A stretch of 64,000 nt of DNA from Streptomyces iranensis (GTDB taxonomy: Bacteria > Actinomycetota > Actinomycetes > Streptomycetales > Streptomycetaceae). Below are positions 1-21,140 of the stretch, one piece after another. The DNA is taken from positions 62,001 to 126,000 of the forward strand of contig NZ_JAGGLR010000015.1 of NCBI RefSeq assembly GCF_017874715.1. Direction: 5' to 3'. Within the stretch, counting starts at the first letter, position 1. Each line of letters begins with the position of its first letter. The position numbers and the translations under genes are program-made. A model generated the notes under the pieces. The model saw only the letters and a list, made by a program, of their open reading frames with translations, had not been told where the DNA came from and ran no database searches.

Positions 1-1
1 G

Positions 2-12835
<12,834 letters not shown>

Positions 12836-12842
12836 AGCGTCG

Positions 12843-13352
12843 ATGACCATCACCTCTGAGGAGTTCACCCGGGCCATGGCCCGGGTGCCCGCCCCCGTGA
12901 CGGTGGCCACGACGGTCGACGCGTCCGGACGCAGATGGGGGTTCACGGGCAGCTCGTTCAGCTCGCTGTCCCTGACCCCGCCACTGGTGCTGATCTGCCT
13001 GGGCAAGACCGCGAGCACCCATGAGGCGTTCACCACCGCCGAAAGGTTCATGATCAACATCCTGGCGGAGGGACAGGCGGACATCGCGAGGCGCTTCGCC
13101 GCCTCCGGTGCGGACCGGTTCGCGGCGGGGGACACCCTGCCGATGGAGCTGGGGTTGCCGGGCATACCGGAGGCGGTCGCCCGGGTCGCCTGTTCACTGC
13201 ACCGCGTCGTGGACGGCGGCGACCACTCCGTCCTCATCGGCCGGGTCGTGGCGGCCCACGTCGGCGAGGACGACCCGCTCGTCTACTGCGACCGCTCCTT
13301 CCAGCGCCCGGCGGCGGTGGCCGAGACGGTCCGCGGGGCCGCGGTCTGGTGA
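12843..13352 (+). CDS. Flavin reductase domain protein (FMN/FAD reductase of a two-component monooxygenase)
   Basis: A 169-residue protein of the split-barrel flavin reductase family. Typical features are the PVTVATT strand near the start, the FTGSSFSSLSLTPPLVLICL core and the C-terminal LVYCDRSFQR region. Members use NAD(P)H to reduce FMN or FAD for a partner oxygenase or halogenase. The ATG at 12843 lies 7 bases after the NRPS stop, so the gene is probably translated from the same mRNA. The cluster context suggests it supplies reduced flavin to a tailoring enzyme, but no such partner is visible here. It may lie left of the window. Confidence 0.88.
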   Translation: MTITSEEFTRAMARVPAPVTVATTVDASGRRWGFTGSSFSSLSLTPPLVLICLGKTASTHEAFTTAERFMINILAEGQADIARRFAASGADRFAAGDTLPMELGLPGIPEAVARVACSLHRVVDGGDHSVLIGRVVAAHVGEDDPLVYCDRSFQRPAAVAETVRGAAVW

Positions 13353-13392
13353 GCGCGGCCCCGCGGACCGGGGGTGCACCGACCGCGGGGGC

Positions 13393-14031
13393 TCAGTGCC
13401 CCCGCGCGATCCACTCCTCCAGATGCGGGGCCTCGTCCCCGACGGTCGTGGAGTCGCCGTGGCCGGTGCGGACCACCGTCTCCGGCGGCAGCGTCAGCAG
13501 CCGCTCCCGGATCGACTCGATGATCGTCGGGAAGGACGAGTACGAGCGCCCGGTCGCGCCAGGACCGCCCTGGAACAGGGTGTCCCCGGAGAAGACCGTG
13601 GTCAGCGCCGGTGCGTACAGACAGACCGCGCCGGGGGAGTGGCCGGGGGTGTGCAGCACCCGCAGCCGCGTCCCGGCCACGGTGAGGACGTCACCATCGG
13701 CCAGCGGCCTGTCCGGGGCGCGGTCCGGGTGGCGCATCCGCCACAGCACCTCGTCCTCCGGATGCAGCAGGATCGGCGCGCCGGTGCGCTCGGCGAGCGC
13801 CGGGGCCGCGTCGATGTGGTCGTCATGGCCGTGGGTGGAGATGATGCCGAGCAGCCGGCGGCCGCCGACGGCGTCCGCGATGGCGTCGGCGTCATGCGCG
13901 GCGTCGATCACGTACACCTCGTGGTCGTCGCCGATCAGCCATACATTGTTGTCCACCTCCCAGGTGCCGCCGTCCAGCGAGAAGGTGCCGGAGGTGACGA
14001 GGTGGTCGACGCGTACGGGCGGAGGGGTCAT
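13393..14031 (-). CDS. MBL-fold metallo-hydrolase, probably acting in formaldehyde detoxification
   Basis: A 212-residue metallo-beta-lactamase-fold hydrolase. The metal-binding motif THGHDDH lies at residues 66-72, with further ligands in GHSPG, FSGDTLF and RTGHGD. That pattern fits a glyoxalase-II-like two-zinc site. Its ATG overlaps the TGA of the upstream mycothiol-dependent dehydrogenase by one base, so the two are translationally coupled. In that context the likely role is hydrolysis of the S-formylmycothiol made by the dehydrogenase. This is inferred from gene pairing, and a general thioester hydrolase is the alternative. Confidence 0.9.
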   Translation of the reverse strand: MTPPPVRVDHLVTSGTFSLDGGTWEVDNNVWLIGDDHEVYVIDAAHDADAIADAVGGRRLLGIISTHGHDDHIDAAPALAERTGAPILLHPEDEVLWRMRHPDRAPDRPLADGDVLTVAGTRLRVLHTPGHSPGAVCLYAPALTTVFSGDTLFQGGPGATGRSYSSFPTIIESIRERLLTLPPETVVRTGHGDSTTVGDEAPHLEEWIARGH

Positions 14032-15116
14032 CAGAACATCACCACCGAGCGGAGCACCTCACCGCGGTGCATCTTGGCGAACGCCTCCTCGATGTCCTCG
14101 AGCCCGATCGTCTCGCTGACGAACGCGTCCAGGTCGAGGCGGCCCTGCTGGTAGAGGTCGATCAGCATGGGGAAGTCGCGGTCCGGCAGACAGTCCCCGT
14201 ACCAGGAGGACTTGAGCGCCCCGCCGCGCCCGAAGACGTCCAGGAGCGGCAGCTCCAGCTTCATCTCGGGGGTGGGGACGCCGACCAGGACGACGGTGCC
14301 GGCCAGATCGCGGGCGTAGAACGCCTGCCGGTAGGTCTCGGGGCGGCCCACGGCCTCGATGACGACATCGGCGCCGTTGCCGTCGGTCAGCTCCCGGACG
14401 GCCTCGACGACGTCGGCGCTCTTGGCGTCGATGGTGTGGGTGGCGCCCAGCGAGCGGGCCCACTCCAGCTTCCGCTCGTCCAGGTCCACCGCGATGATCT
14501 TCGCGGCCCCGGCCAGCCGCGCCCCGGCGACCGAGGCGGCGCCGACCCCGCCGCAGCCGATCACGGCGACGGCGTCACCGCGCTGGACGTTGCCGGTGTT
14601 GAGCGCGGCGCCGATCCCGGCCATCACCCCGCAGCCGAGCAGCCCGGCCGCGGCGGGCGAGGCCGAGGGGTCGACCTTGGTGCACTGCCCGGCCGCCACC
14701 AGCGTCTTCTCGGCGAACGCGCCGATGCCGAGCGCCGGGGACAGCACGGTGCCGTCGGTCAGGGTCATGGGCTGCTTCGCGTTGTGGGTGTTGAAGCAGT
14801 ACCAGGGGCGGCCGCGGCGGCAGGCCCGGCACTCGTGGCAGACCGCACGCCAGTTGAGGATCACGAAGTCGCCGGGGGCCACCTCCGTGACGCCCTCGCC
14901 CACGGACTCCACGGTGCCCGCCGCCTCATGGCCGAGCAGGAAGGGGAACTCATCGTTGATCCCGCCCTCCCGGTAGTGCAGATCGGTGTGGCAGACACCG
15001 CACGCCTGGACCCGCACCACCGCCTCACCGGGGCCGGCGTCCGGCACCACGATCGTCTCGATCCTGACCTTCTCGCCCTTGCCGGGGGCTACCACGCCGC
15101 GTACCTGTTGAGTCAT
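14031..15116 (-). CDS. mscR: S-(hydroxymethyl)mycothiol dehydrogenase (mycothiol-dependent formaldehyde dehydrogenase)
   Basis: A 361-residue zinc-dependent medium-chain dehydrogenase. It has the catalytic-zinc cysteine in ACGVCHTDLH (residues 38-47), GHEAAG at 62-67, the structural-zinc cysteine cluster CHECRACRRGRPWYC around 93-107, and a Rossmann GCGGVG motif near 187. The sequence is typical of the actinobacterial MscR/class III family, which oxidises the formaldehyde-mycothiol adduct with NAD. It is coupled to the downstream MBL hydrolase, giving a two-gene formaldehyde and nitrosothiol detoxification operon. Mycothiol is the actinobacterial thiol, which supports the taxonomic reading. 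Confidence 0.95.
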   Translation of the reverse strand: MTQQVRGVVAPGKGEKVRIETIVVPDAGPGEAVVRVQACGVCHTDLHYREGGINDEFPFLLGHEAAGTVESVGEGVTEVAPGDFVILNWRAVCHECRACRRGRPWYCFNTHNAKQPMTLTDGTVLSPALGIGAFAEKTLVAAGQCTKVDPSASPAAAGLLGCGVMAGIGAALNTGNVQRGDAVAVIGCGGVGAASVAGARLAGAAKIIAVDLDERKLEWARSLGATHTIDAKSADVVEAVRELTDGNGADVVIEAVGRPETYRQAFYARDLAGTVVLVGVPTPEMKLELPLLDVFGRGGALKSSWYGDCLPDRDFPMLIDLYQQGRLDLDAFVSETIGLEDIEEAFAKMHRGEVLRSVVMF

Positions 15117-15197
15117 GACAGCAGCGTAAGTGGCGACCAGCGGCTACGACAGGGATGACGAGGCCCGTCCGGAACGGGCCGCACCGGTCGGAGCGGA

Positions 15198-15229
15198 ACG
15201 GGCCGCACCGGTCCCCCGGTGCGGCCCGT
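15198..15229 (-). terminator. Strong hairpin terminator after the M4 peptidase gene
   Basis: A perfect 14-bp inverted repeat (15198-15211 and 15216-15229) around a 4-base loop, 20 bases beyond the peptidase stop. There is no T-run, as is common in Streptomyces. The left arm is part of a 19-base direct repeat (15171-15189 and 15195-15213), so a second copy of the arm sits just beyond the hairpin. Confidence 0.8.
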
Positions 15230-15248
15230 CACCGCTTCAGCGGACCGC

Positions 15249-16856
15249 TTACTTCACGTTGATCGCGGTCCAGGCGGCGGCGACCGCCTTGTACTCGGTG
15301 GAGTTGGCACCGTAGAGGTCGGATGCGGCGCTGAGGGTGCCGGTGCGGGCGCCCGCGTACTTGGTCGTCGAGGTCCAGTACGTGGTCAGGGCCCGGTACC
15401 AGATCTTGATGGCCTTGTCCCGGCCGATCCCGGTGACGGTCGAGCCGTCGTAGGTCGGGCTGTTGTAGCTCACGCCGTTGATCACCTTCGCGCCGCTGCC
15501 CTCGGACAGCAGGTAGAAGAAGTGGTTGGCGGGGCCGGAGGAGTAGTGGACGTCGATGTTGCCGAGCGACGAGGACCAGTAGTCCTTGGACGCCCCGTCC
15601 TTGCTGGGCTTGTCCTGGTAGCGCAGCGGGGTGCCGTTGCCATTGATGTTGATCTTCTCGCCGATGAGGTAGTCACCGACGTCCGCGGAGTTGCCCGAGT
15701 AGAACTCCACCGCGGTGGCCATGATGTCGGAGGTGGCCTCGTTGAGACCGCCGGACTCACCGAAGTAGTTGAGGTTCGCGGTGGCCGAGGTCACACCGTG
15801 GCTCATCTCGTGGCCGGCCACGTCCATCGAGGTCAGCGCGTTGGCGTTGCCCGAGCCGTCGCCGTACGTCATGCAGAAGCAGGAGTCCTGCCAGAAGGCG
15901 TTGACGTAGTTGTTGCCGTAGTGGACGCGGGAGTACGAGCCCACGCCGTTGTTCTTGATGCCGTTGCGGCCGAGGAACTCCTTGTAGAAGTCCCAGGTCT
16001 CGGCCGCGCCGTAGTGCGCGTCGACGCCGGCGGTCTGGCGCCCGCCGCCCCATACGTCGTCCGCGTCGGTGAACAGGGTGCCGGTTCCCGAGCTGCCCTG
16101 GTTCAGGTCGTACGTCTTGTGATTGCCCCGTGTGGAGTCGGTGAGGCTGTAGGTGGAGCCGCTCTTGGTGGTGCCCAGGGGCACCGTGCCGCTGTACTTG
16201 CTGGTGCCGGTGCCGGTCTCGACGCCCTCCCACTGGGACAGCTTCTTGCCCGTGGTGGCGTCGGTGACGACGTGCAGCTCGCTCGGGGTGCCGTCGGCCT
16301 GCGTGCCGGTGACGACGGTCTCCCAGGCCAGGACGGGCGTGCCGGTGGCCGCCCAGACCACCTTCCGCGGCGACTTGGCCTTCTCGCCGGTGGTCGCCTT
16401 CAGCGCGGTGCCGGAGGCGGCCGAGGGGGCCACGGCGGCGTCGGTGCTCTTGACCGCTATCCGCGCGTCGGTGGCCTTGTTGACGGAGTGCGCGCCGCTG
16501 GTCTTCTCATGGACGACCAGGTCACCGCCGAGGACGGGCAGCCCCGCGTAGGTGCGCTCGTAGCGGGTGTGAACGGTTCCGTCCGCGTCCTTGATGACGT
16601 CGCGGACGAGGAGCTTCTCCTTGGCCCCGAGCCCGAGGGACTCGGCCTGCGCGGAGGCGTCGGCCTGGGCCGCCTTGATCGCGGTGGCGCGCTCGCCCGC
16701 GGTCAGCGGAAGCGCCGTGGCGCCCGCCTCGCGGGAGTGCTCCGGCTGGGCGCTTGCCTGGCCGGTCTGCACGCCGATGACGACCATGGCGGCGGAGGCG
16801 ACGAGCGCCGCCACGCGGACGGTCTTCTTACGGGGAGAGGAAGCGTTGGGTCTCAC
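15249..16856 (-). CDS. Secreted M4-family (thermolysin-like) neutral metallopeptidase
   Basis: A 535-residue preproprotein. A signal peptide at residues 1 to about 36 has a KK-rich start and a hydrophobic core ending near QASA. A FTP/PepSY-type propeptide of about 180 residues follows, then the catalytic domain with HEMSH at 348-352 and the third zinc ligand in GGLNEATSD near 372. The C-terminal M4 domain continues to the end with no added binding module. The GTG start at 16856 follows a well-placed GGAG. The enzyme should be exported, remove its propeptide and degrade extracellular protein. It is monocistronic, with its own terminator. Confidence 0.95.
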   Translation of the reverse strand: MRPNASSPRKKTVRVAALVASAAMVVIGVQTGQASAQPEHSREAGATALPLTAGERATAIKAAQADASAQAESLGLGAKEKLLVRDVIKDADGTVHTRYERTYAGLPVLGGDLVVHEKTSGAHSVNKATDARIAVKSTDAAVAPSAASGTALKATTGEKAKSPRKVVWAATGTPVLAWETVVTGTQADGTPSELHVVTDATTGKKLSQWEGVETGTGTSKYSGTVPLGTTKSGSTYSLTDSTRGNHKTYDLNQGSSGTGTLFTDADDVWGGGRQTAGVDAHYGAAETWDFYKEFLGRNGIKNNGVGSYSRVHYGNNYVNAFWQDSCFCMTYGDGSGNANALTSMDVAGHEMSHGVTSATANLNYFGESGGLNEATSDIMATAVEFYSGNSADVGDYLIGEKININGNGTPLRYQDKPSKDGASKDYWSSSLGNIDVHYSSGPANHFFYLLSEGSGAKVINGVSYNSPTYDGSTVTGIGRDKAIKIWYRALTTYWTSTTKYAGARTGTLSAASDLYGANSTEYKAVAAAWTAINVK

Positions 16857-17431
16857 TCGGTCTCCTTGCCTTGGGGCCGCCGGGTCGCGGCCCTGTGTAG
16901 GGGGTACGGACAGCTATGGGTGGGCCGTCCGGTCGAGCAGGAGTGGTGCGAGTGGTGCACAGAGAGGTGCGTGAGGGCCTCACCGCGGAGTCAGAAGACG
17001 TGCGGCGGGCCGACCAGAGATTGTCATTGAACGATCGATTGGGATAGGCGCGTAACAAGAATTTGACTCGACGTTGTTCAAGTAGGGGCGAATTCGGTCA
17101 GCGAGGCATGAGGCAACAACGGCTGGTTGATGCCGACTTATGCCACTACGTCATGCCCCTGCCGCATCGGTGCCTCCGGCCGCGGCGGGGGCAGGACCCG
17201 GCCGATCGCCCAGGTGACGAGCGCGGCGGTGCGATCGGCGGGCGCGGCGGGCGGGGTTGCCGTGCGTTGCTGTGTACGCGACGAGAAGACGATCTGAGCG
17301 GTGGTCGCGTGCGACCACGTTTCCCGAGGGTGGGGTCAGAACTCCAGCACCGCCCGGTAGCGCGCGTCCGTGGCGGACGTGGTCGTGTTCTGCGCGGTGG
17401 TCGTGTGCGGCCACGTTTCCCTAGGGCGGGG
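16857..17431. other. 575-base intergenic region
   Basis: The region upstream of the M4 peptidase should hold its promoter. The stretch near 17020-17100 is markedly AT-richer than the neighbours. No long conserved ORF is convincing here. The right part (17298-17393) is the outer copy of a tandem duplication of the following dehydrogenase's 3' end. Confidence 0.5.
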
Positions 17432-17483
17432 TCAGAACTCCAGCACCGCCCGGTAGCGCGCGCGTCCGTGGCGGACGTGGTCG
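17298..17483. repeat. 88/90-base tandem duplication of the alcohol dehydrogenase 3' end
   Basis: Copy A (17298-17385) and copy B (17394-17483) are nearly identical and separated by 8 bases. Copy B holds the last codons and stop of the dehydrogenase gene. Copy A is a downstream duplicate that lacks two bases of a CG-repeat and has a few substitutions, so it no longer encodes the same C-terminus. This is a local partial duplication whose external copy has begun to diverge. Confidence 0.85.
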
Positions 17484-18442
17484 AGCGCCTCGTCGATGCG
17501 CGCGACCGGGAACGTCTCGACGACCGGACGGATTCCGTGCCGGGCCGCGAAGTCCAGCATCCGCCGGTTCTCCTCCGCTGATCCCACGACGCCGCCGACG
17601 ATCCGCTTCTCGCCCGGCAGCAGGCTCAACGGATGGACGCTGAACGGCCCATGCGGAACGCCGACCACGGACAGCGTCCCCTGCGGGCGCAGCGCCGCCA
17701 GATACGCGTCCCACGGCAGATCGGCCGAGACGGTCGAGAGGATGAAGTCGAACGAGCCCGCGGCCCGCCGCAGCCCCTCCTCCGCGACGATGAACTCATG
17801 GGCGCCGAACCGCCGGCTGTCGTCCGCCTTCGCCGCCGTCGAGGAGATGGCCGTCACATGGCAGCCCCACTTGGCGAGGAACTGGATCGCGAGGTGGCCC
17901 AGGCCGCCGACGCCCACCACGGCGACCCGGTCCGTGGGCCGGACCCCGTTCCGGCTGATCGCCGAGAAGACCGTGATCCCGGCGCACAGGAGCGGCGCCG
18001 CATGCTCGGAGGCGAGGGCGTCGGGCAGGGGCTGGACATACCGCCAGTCGCTCGCCCGAACCCGGGTGGCGAACGCGCCGCCGTCGCCGCGCAGCGCCGT
18101 GTCGTCCTTGCGCGGGCACAGATACTGCCGACCGGTGAGGCACCACTCGCAGGTGAAGCACGCCCCGGCCACCGCGCCGACACCCACGCGCTGACCCACG
18201 GCCAGCCGCGTGCCGTCCACGGCGCTGCCCACGGCCTTGACCACGCCGACCGCCTCATGCCCCGCGACCACCGGGAACTGCGACAAGCCGTACACATCGT
18301 CCACCAGGCCGATGTCGGTCTGGCAGACGCCGCAGTGCGTCACGGCGACGTCGACCTCCAGGGGCCCGAGGGGCTCCGGCTCGTACTCGAGCGGCCGTAC
18401 AGGGCCACCGGCTTGCTCCACCGCGTACGCGCGCACGGTCAT
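17432..18442 (-). CDS. Zinc-dependent alcohol dehydrogenase, cinnamyl-alcohol-dehydrogenase type
   Basis: A 336-residue MDR-superfamily NAD(P)H dehydrogenase. It has CGVCQTD, GHEAVGVV, a structural zinc group CFTCEWCLTGRQYLC and a Rossmann GVGGLGHLA. The order matches the YahK/CAD family, which reduces aldehydes. The start at 18442 is chosen because a GAGGTGGGG sequence sits just upstream. An in-frame ATG at 18457 is the alternative. It is divergent from a TetR gene, and two palindromes in the gap suggest direct repression by that regulator. The natural substrate cannot be read from sequence. Confidence 0.92.
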   Translation of the reverse strand: MTVRAYAVEQAGGPVRPLEYEPEPLGPLEVDVAVTHCGVCQTDIGLVDDVYGLSQFPVVAGHEAVGVVKAVGSAVDGTRLAVGQRVGVGAVAGACFTCEWCLTGRQYLCPRKDDTALRGDGGAFATRVRASDWRYVQPLPDALASEHAAPLLCAGITVFSAISRNGVRPTDRVAVVGVGGLGHLAIQFLAKWGCHVTAISSTAAKADDSRRFGAHEFIVAEEGLRRAAGSFDFILSTVSADLPWDAYLAALRPQGTLSVVGVPHGPFSVHPLSLLPGEKRIVGGVVGSAEENRRMLDFAARHGIRPVVETFPVARIDEALDHVRHGRARYRAVLEF

Positions 18443-18460
18443 GCGTCCCCACCTCATTTT

Positions 18461-18480
18461 CTAACTAACTAGTTGGTTGG
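18461..18480. promoter_or_regulatory. Candidate TetR operator, site 1
   Basis: An imperfect palindrome containing AACTAACTAGTTGGTT (18463-18478), just upstream of the dehydrogenase. It recurs almost unchanged 54 bases away (site 2). Position and repetition point to an operator for the divergent TetR protein. Confidence 0.7.
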
Positions 18481-18516
18481 ATTTTCGCACGCTACGCGCC
18501 CACGCCCAACGCTGGC

Positions 18517-18532
18517 AACTAACCAGTTGGTA
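18517..18532. promoter_or_regulatory. Candidate TetR operator, site 2
   Basis: AACTAACCAGTTGGTA matches site 1 at 14 of 16 bases and ends 11 bases before the TetR GTG start. That position would allow autoregulation. Confidence 0.7.
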
Positions 18533-18543
18533 ACCTGAACCCC

Positions 18544-19134
18544 GTGTCTCCCCGGAAAAGCGATGCCACCCGCCGCCGCCTGCTCGACGCGGCCACCACC
18601 GACTTCGCCGCCCATGGCATCGCGGGCGCCCGGGTCGACCGCATCGCCGCCGCCGCGGGCGTCAACAAGGCGCAGCTGTACGCCTACTTCGGGGACAAGC
18701 TCGGCCTCTTCGGCGCCGTCTTCCGCCTCCACGCCGACGCCGTCGTCGACGCCGTCCCGTTCACGGCCGACGACCTCCCGCGGTACGCCGTGCGGCTCTA
18801 CGAGGCCGCCATCGAACGGCCGGAGCTGGTCCGCCTGGCCACCTGGGCCAAGCTCGAAGGGGTGGTCACCGACAACCTGGTGACCGAGTCATCCGCCGTC
18901 ACCGTCAAACTCCAGGCGATCGCCGAGGCCCAGCGAGGCGGCCGTGTCACCGCCTCGATCGACCCCCAGGACGTCCTCGCGCTGGTCCTCGCCATGGCCC
19001 TGACCTGGTCTGCCGCCGGTCTCTCCGCCACCGCCGCCCCCGACGACCCGCCCAAGGCCCACACCCGCCGCAAGCAGGCCCTGGCCCAGGCGGTCTCGGG
19101 CGCCTTCCGGGGTGACCAGTCCCTGAACGGGTGA
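18544..19134 (+). CDS. TetR/AcrR-family transcriptional regulator
   Basis: A 196-residue protein. The N-terminal helix-turn-helix (residues about 10-55) has the TetR signature GARVDRIAAAAGVNKAQLYAYFGDK. The C-terminal ligand-binding part includes a TetR_C-like segment ending in alanine-rich helices. The GTG start at 18544 has no recognisable ribosome-binding site and lies 11 bases from operator site 2, so the message may be leaderless. It probably represses itself and the divergent alcohol dehydrogenase until an aldehyde- or alcohol-related ligand binds. Confidence 0.93.
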   Translation: MSPRKSDATRRRLLDAATTDFAAHGIAGARVDRIAAAAGVNKAQLYAYFGDKLGLFGAVFRLHADAVVDAVPFTADDLPRYAVRLYEAAIERPELVRLATWAKLEGVVTDNLVTESSAVTVKLQAIAEAQRGGRVTASIDPQDVLALVLAMALTWSAAGLSATAAPDDPPKAHTRRKQALAQAVSGAFRGDQSLNG

Positions 19135-19202
19135 CATGCGGCCGAAACAACCCCGGGCCGTTCGCCCCGGCTGAAAGCATCCCGCCACGGAAGGGGGCCA
19201 CC

Positions 19203-19622
19203 GTGACACTTACGGCTGGCGAGGATGTCTTCGGGGCGTTGAGCGCGGCGGCCCCGGAGGGATGGCGCGTGGAGTTCGTCGAAGGCGTGATCCATGTGAC
19301 GGGCCCCGGCGATGGGGGCATGCGGAGATCGTGTCGTCCGTGTCCGGTCAGGTGAGGGCCCACCGGAAAGGGCTGAGGTGCTACACCGGCGTCCACCTCC
19401 CGGGTACCTTGCCGGAAGGCAGGGGTTTACCCGATCTTGTCATCGCGACGAAGGGCAGTTTCCGGAACTCCCTGGAGTTCCACGCTCCGAAAGCGGAACC
19501 AGGCCGTCCTGCACTCCCTGCCCGCCGGGAAGAGGTAGACCCGCAAGGTCGAGGTCGACATCTCCCAGCCGCTGTCGCTGCCCGAACCCCTCGGGTTCGA
19601 CCTGGACGCCAGCGAGTTCTGA
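19203..19622 (+). pseudogene. Uma2-family (DUF820) endonuclease-like pseudogene
   Basis: Starting from a GTG at 19203 behind GGAAGGGGG, the first frame reads as an Uma2 N-terminus (APEGWRVEFVEGVIHVTGPG). The family sequence then resumes in the next frame (HAEIVSSVSGQV, LPDLVIATKGSFRNS), so a base is missing near 19316. The middle of the domain, including the expected conserved acidic residues, is missing after about 19485. A typical C-terminal tail (LSLPEPLGFDLDASEF) ends at 19622. Uma2 proteins are restriction-endonuclease-fold proteins abundant in Streptomyces. This copy is dead. Confidence 0.8.
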
Positions 19623-19738
19623 CCCCGTTCCCCTTCAGCGGGGACATGGCCGTGGACACGGCGAGGGCCGCCCCGGGTGCGGGGCGGCGTGGGGACCGTG
19701 ACTCGTCGCGGACTCGGCACGGGGGCGATCAGACAGGC

Positions 19739-20587
19739 TCAGCGCCCGCCGCTCAGTTCCCTACACACTTCGTGACTCGTCGGCCGGTCGGCAGGGTCGT
19801 GGCTGAGCATGGCTTCGATGAGCTTGCCGAGTATGCCCGGCACGTTCACCGGGCGGTGCGGACCGTCCACGATGGCTCGGCGCTGATCCTTACGGCTGGC
19901 GTCGTCCGGGTACGCGACGTGGCGCAGTCCGGTTGCGCTGATGAAGAGTGAGGCACCGAGGGCATAGACGTCAGCCTCCATGGTCGGCGTGGCCGTACCG
20001 GTGTCCAGCACGCTCCGTGAGATTTCCGGGCTCTCGTAGTGGACGAGACAGCCCCGATAGCAGAAGTCGTACGCGGTGGGGATGTCGCCGCCGTGAGCCA
20101 GCGCGAGATCAATGAGCGCCGTTCCCTCCTCGCTGATGATCAAGTGCGCGGGTTGGATATCCCCGTGTGCCCACCCGGTGGTGTGCAAGGCGGCTACGGC
20201 TTCCGCGCAGGAAAGCGTTTCTCCTAGGTCGGGTTCTGACGAGCCCCCATCGGCGCGGTGCGGGTGCCACAGGTCGTACAGGCTGTCGCCCTGGTGCCAG
20301 GGCTGGATGTTCCAGGTGCCGTGTTCCCATTCGCCGTAGCTGACGTTGTCCCTGTTGAGCTGCTGCAAGATCGCACCCTCGCGGGCAGGGGCCAGGGCCG
20401 TCCATTCCTGGGCCTCCCATTCGCTTGTTGCTTTGATTGGGTAGCCGAGCTTCACGGCATACCGGCCCTGCTGCGTCTCGACCTCCCAAACAGTTGATCC
20501 GCGCCGGTCGAGTACGAGCCGCCTTCCTGAAGCCACCAGTGTCTCTAAGACGCTGGTGGGGATCTCGTACGACGCTGCTTCGGCCAC
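19739..20587 (-). CDS. Serine/threonine protein kinase-like protein
   Basis: A 282-residue kinase-fold protein without a membrane segment. Visible elements are the VAIK-type lysine in YAVKLGYP, the catalytic-loop HGDIQPAHLII (HGD in place of HRD), a metal-binding aspartate in LIDLA where DFG is usual, an APE-like YESPEIS, and a C-lobe with EADVYALGASLF and PADRPTSHEV. The GTG start at 20587 has AGAGAGGA 9 bases upstream. It is last in a minus-strand cassette, behind a hairpin. In Streptomyces such genes often accompany HTH-TPR regulators, but substrate and role are unknown. Confidence 0.85.
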   Translation of the reverse strand: MAEAASYEIPTSVLETLVASGRRLVLDRRGSTVWEVETQQGRYAVKLGYPIKATSEWEAQEWTALAPAREGAILQQLNRDNVSYGEWEHGTWNIQPWHQGDSLYDLWHPHRADGGSSEPDLGETLSCAEAVAALHTTGWAHGDIQPAHLIISEEGTALIDLALAHGGDIPTAYDFCYRGCLVHYESPEISRSVLDTGTATPTMEADVYALGASLFISATGLRHVAYPDDASRKDQRRAIVDGPHRPVNVPGILGKLIEAMLSHDPADRPTSHEVCRELSGGR

Positions 20588-20615
20588 GAAATCTGATCCT
20601 CTCTAGAAGAGCGAA

Positions 20616-20643
20616 CCGCCCCTCAGCATGTGCCGAGGGGCGG
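20616..20643 (-). terminator. Hairpin between the glycine-rich protein and kinase genes
   Basis: A perfect 9-bp GC-rich stem (20616-20624 and 20635-20643) with a 10-base loop, 29 bases upstream of the kinase start. It could terminate or attenuate transcription from the upstream genes, making the kinase separately or only partly co-expressed. Confidence 0.6.
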
Positions 20644-20669
20644 CTCTGTCTCACATCACCGGCCGGAGA

Positions 20670-21140
20670 TTACTCCGCCTGTCCGTACGGCCGTCCGCAG
20701 TCGGAATCGCACTGCGCGGCGTGCTTGCCGTTCACGGTCCACAGGTCATCGAAGACCATGAAGCCCGCCGCCTTCATGGCGTGCGCGCTGGTCGTGACCG
20801 CTTCCAGGCCGCGCCCGCCGCCACCGGGGGCGGGGTTGTGGTGCAGGAAGCGTCCGGCATGCTGGTTGCAGAATTCTCCGTACGCCTTGGTGTGCAGGAT
20901 GAAGGCGTGCAGACCCATGTCCACGTCGTCAGACGGGACCATGGGCACGGTGGCGGTGGCCACGGTCGCGAGGAACGCAACCGCCTGGTCGGCGATGCGC
21001 TCGGCCCGCTCCGGGCTCTGCGCGTTGTGGGTGGCCACGAAGTGAGCGAGGCTACCGAATAACTCATCGCTGACCAGTGAGCGGCCGGTCCGCTGTTCGT
21101 TCACTACTGCTGTCACTACTGCTGTCATTACTGCTGTCAT
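20670..21140 (-). CDS. Glycine-rich domain-containing protein-like (conserved actinomycete protein)
   Basis: A 156-residue protein resembling Streptomyces proteins annotated as glycine-rich domain-containing. Recognisable parts are SDELFGSLAHFVATHN, ADQAVAFLA, DMGLHAFILHTKAYGEFC, AGRFLHH and a C-terminal Cys pair. The conserved His, Tyr and Cys residues suggest a metal or ligand site. Function is unknown. The ATG at 21140 is chosen because GGGAGAG lies 9 bases upstream. The first codons are generated by a 12-base tandem repeat (MTAVMTAVVTAVV). Confidence 0.8.
   Translation of the reverse strand: MTAVMTAVVTAVVNEQRTGRSLVSDELFGSLAHFVATHNAQSPERAERIADQAVAFLATVATATVPMVPSDDVDMGLHAFILHTKAYGEFCNQHAGRFLHHNPAPGGGGRGLEAVTTSAHAMKAAGFMVFDDLWTVNGKHAAQCDSDCGRPYGQAE

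Noticed and set aside
17063..17581. Plus-strand open frame across the duplicated region
   Set aside because: It runs antisense to the dehydrogenase 3' end and through both repeat copies. The protein is a repeat of Arg-rich shadow sequence without family resemblance.
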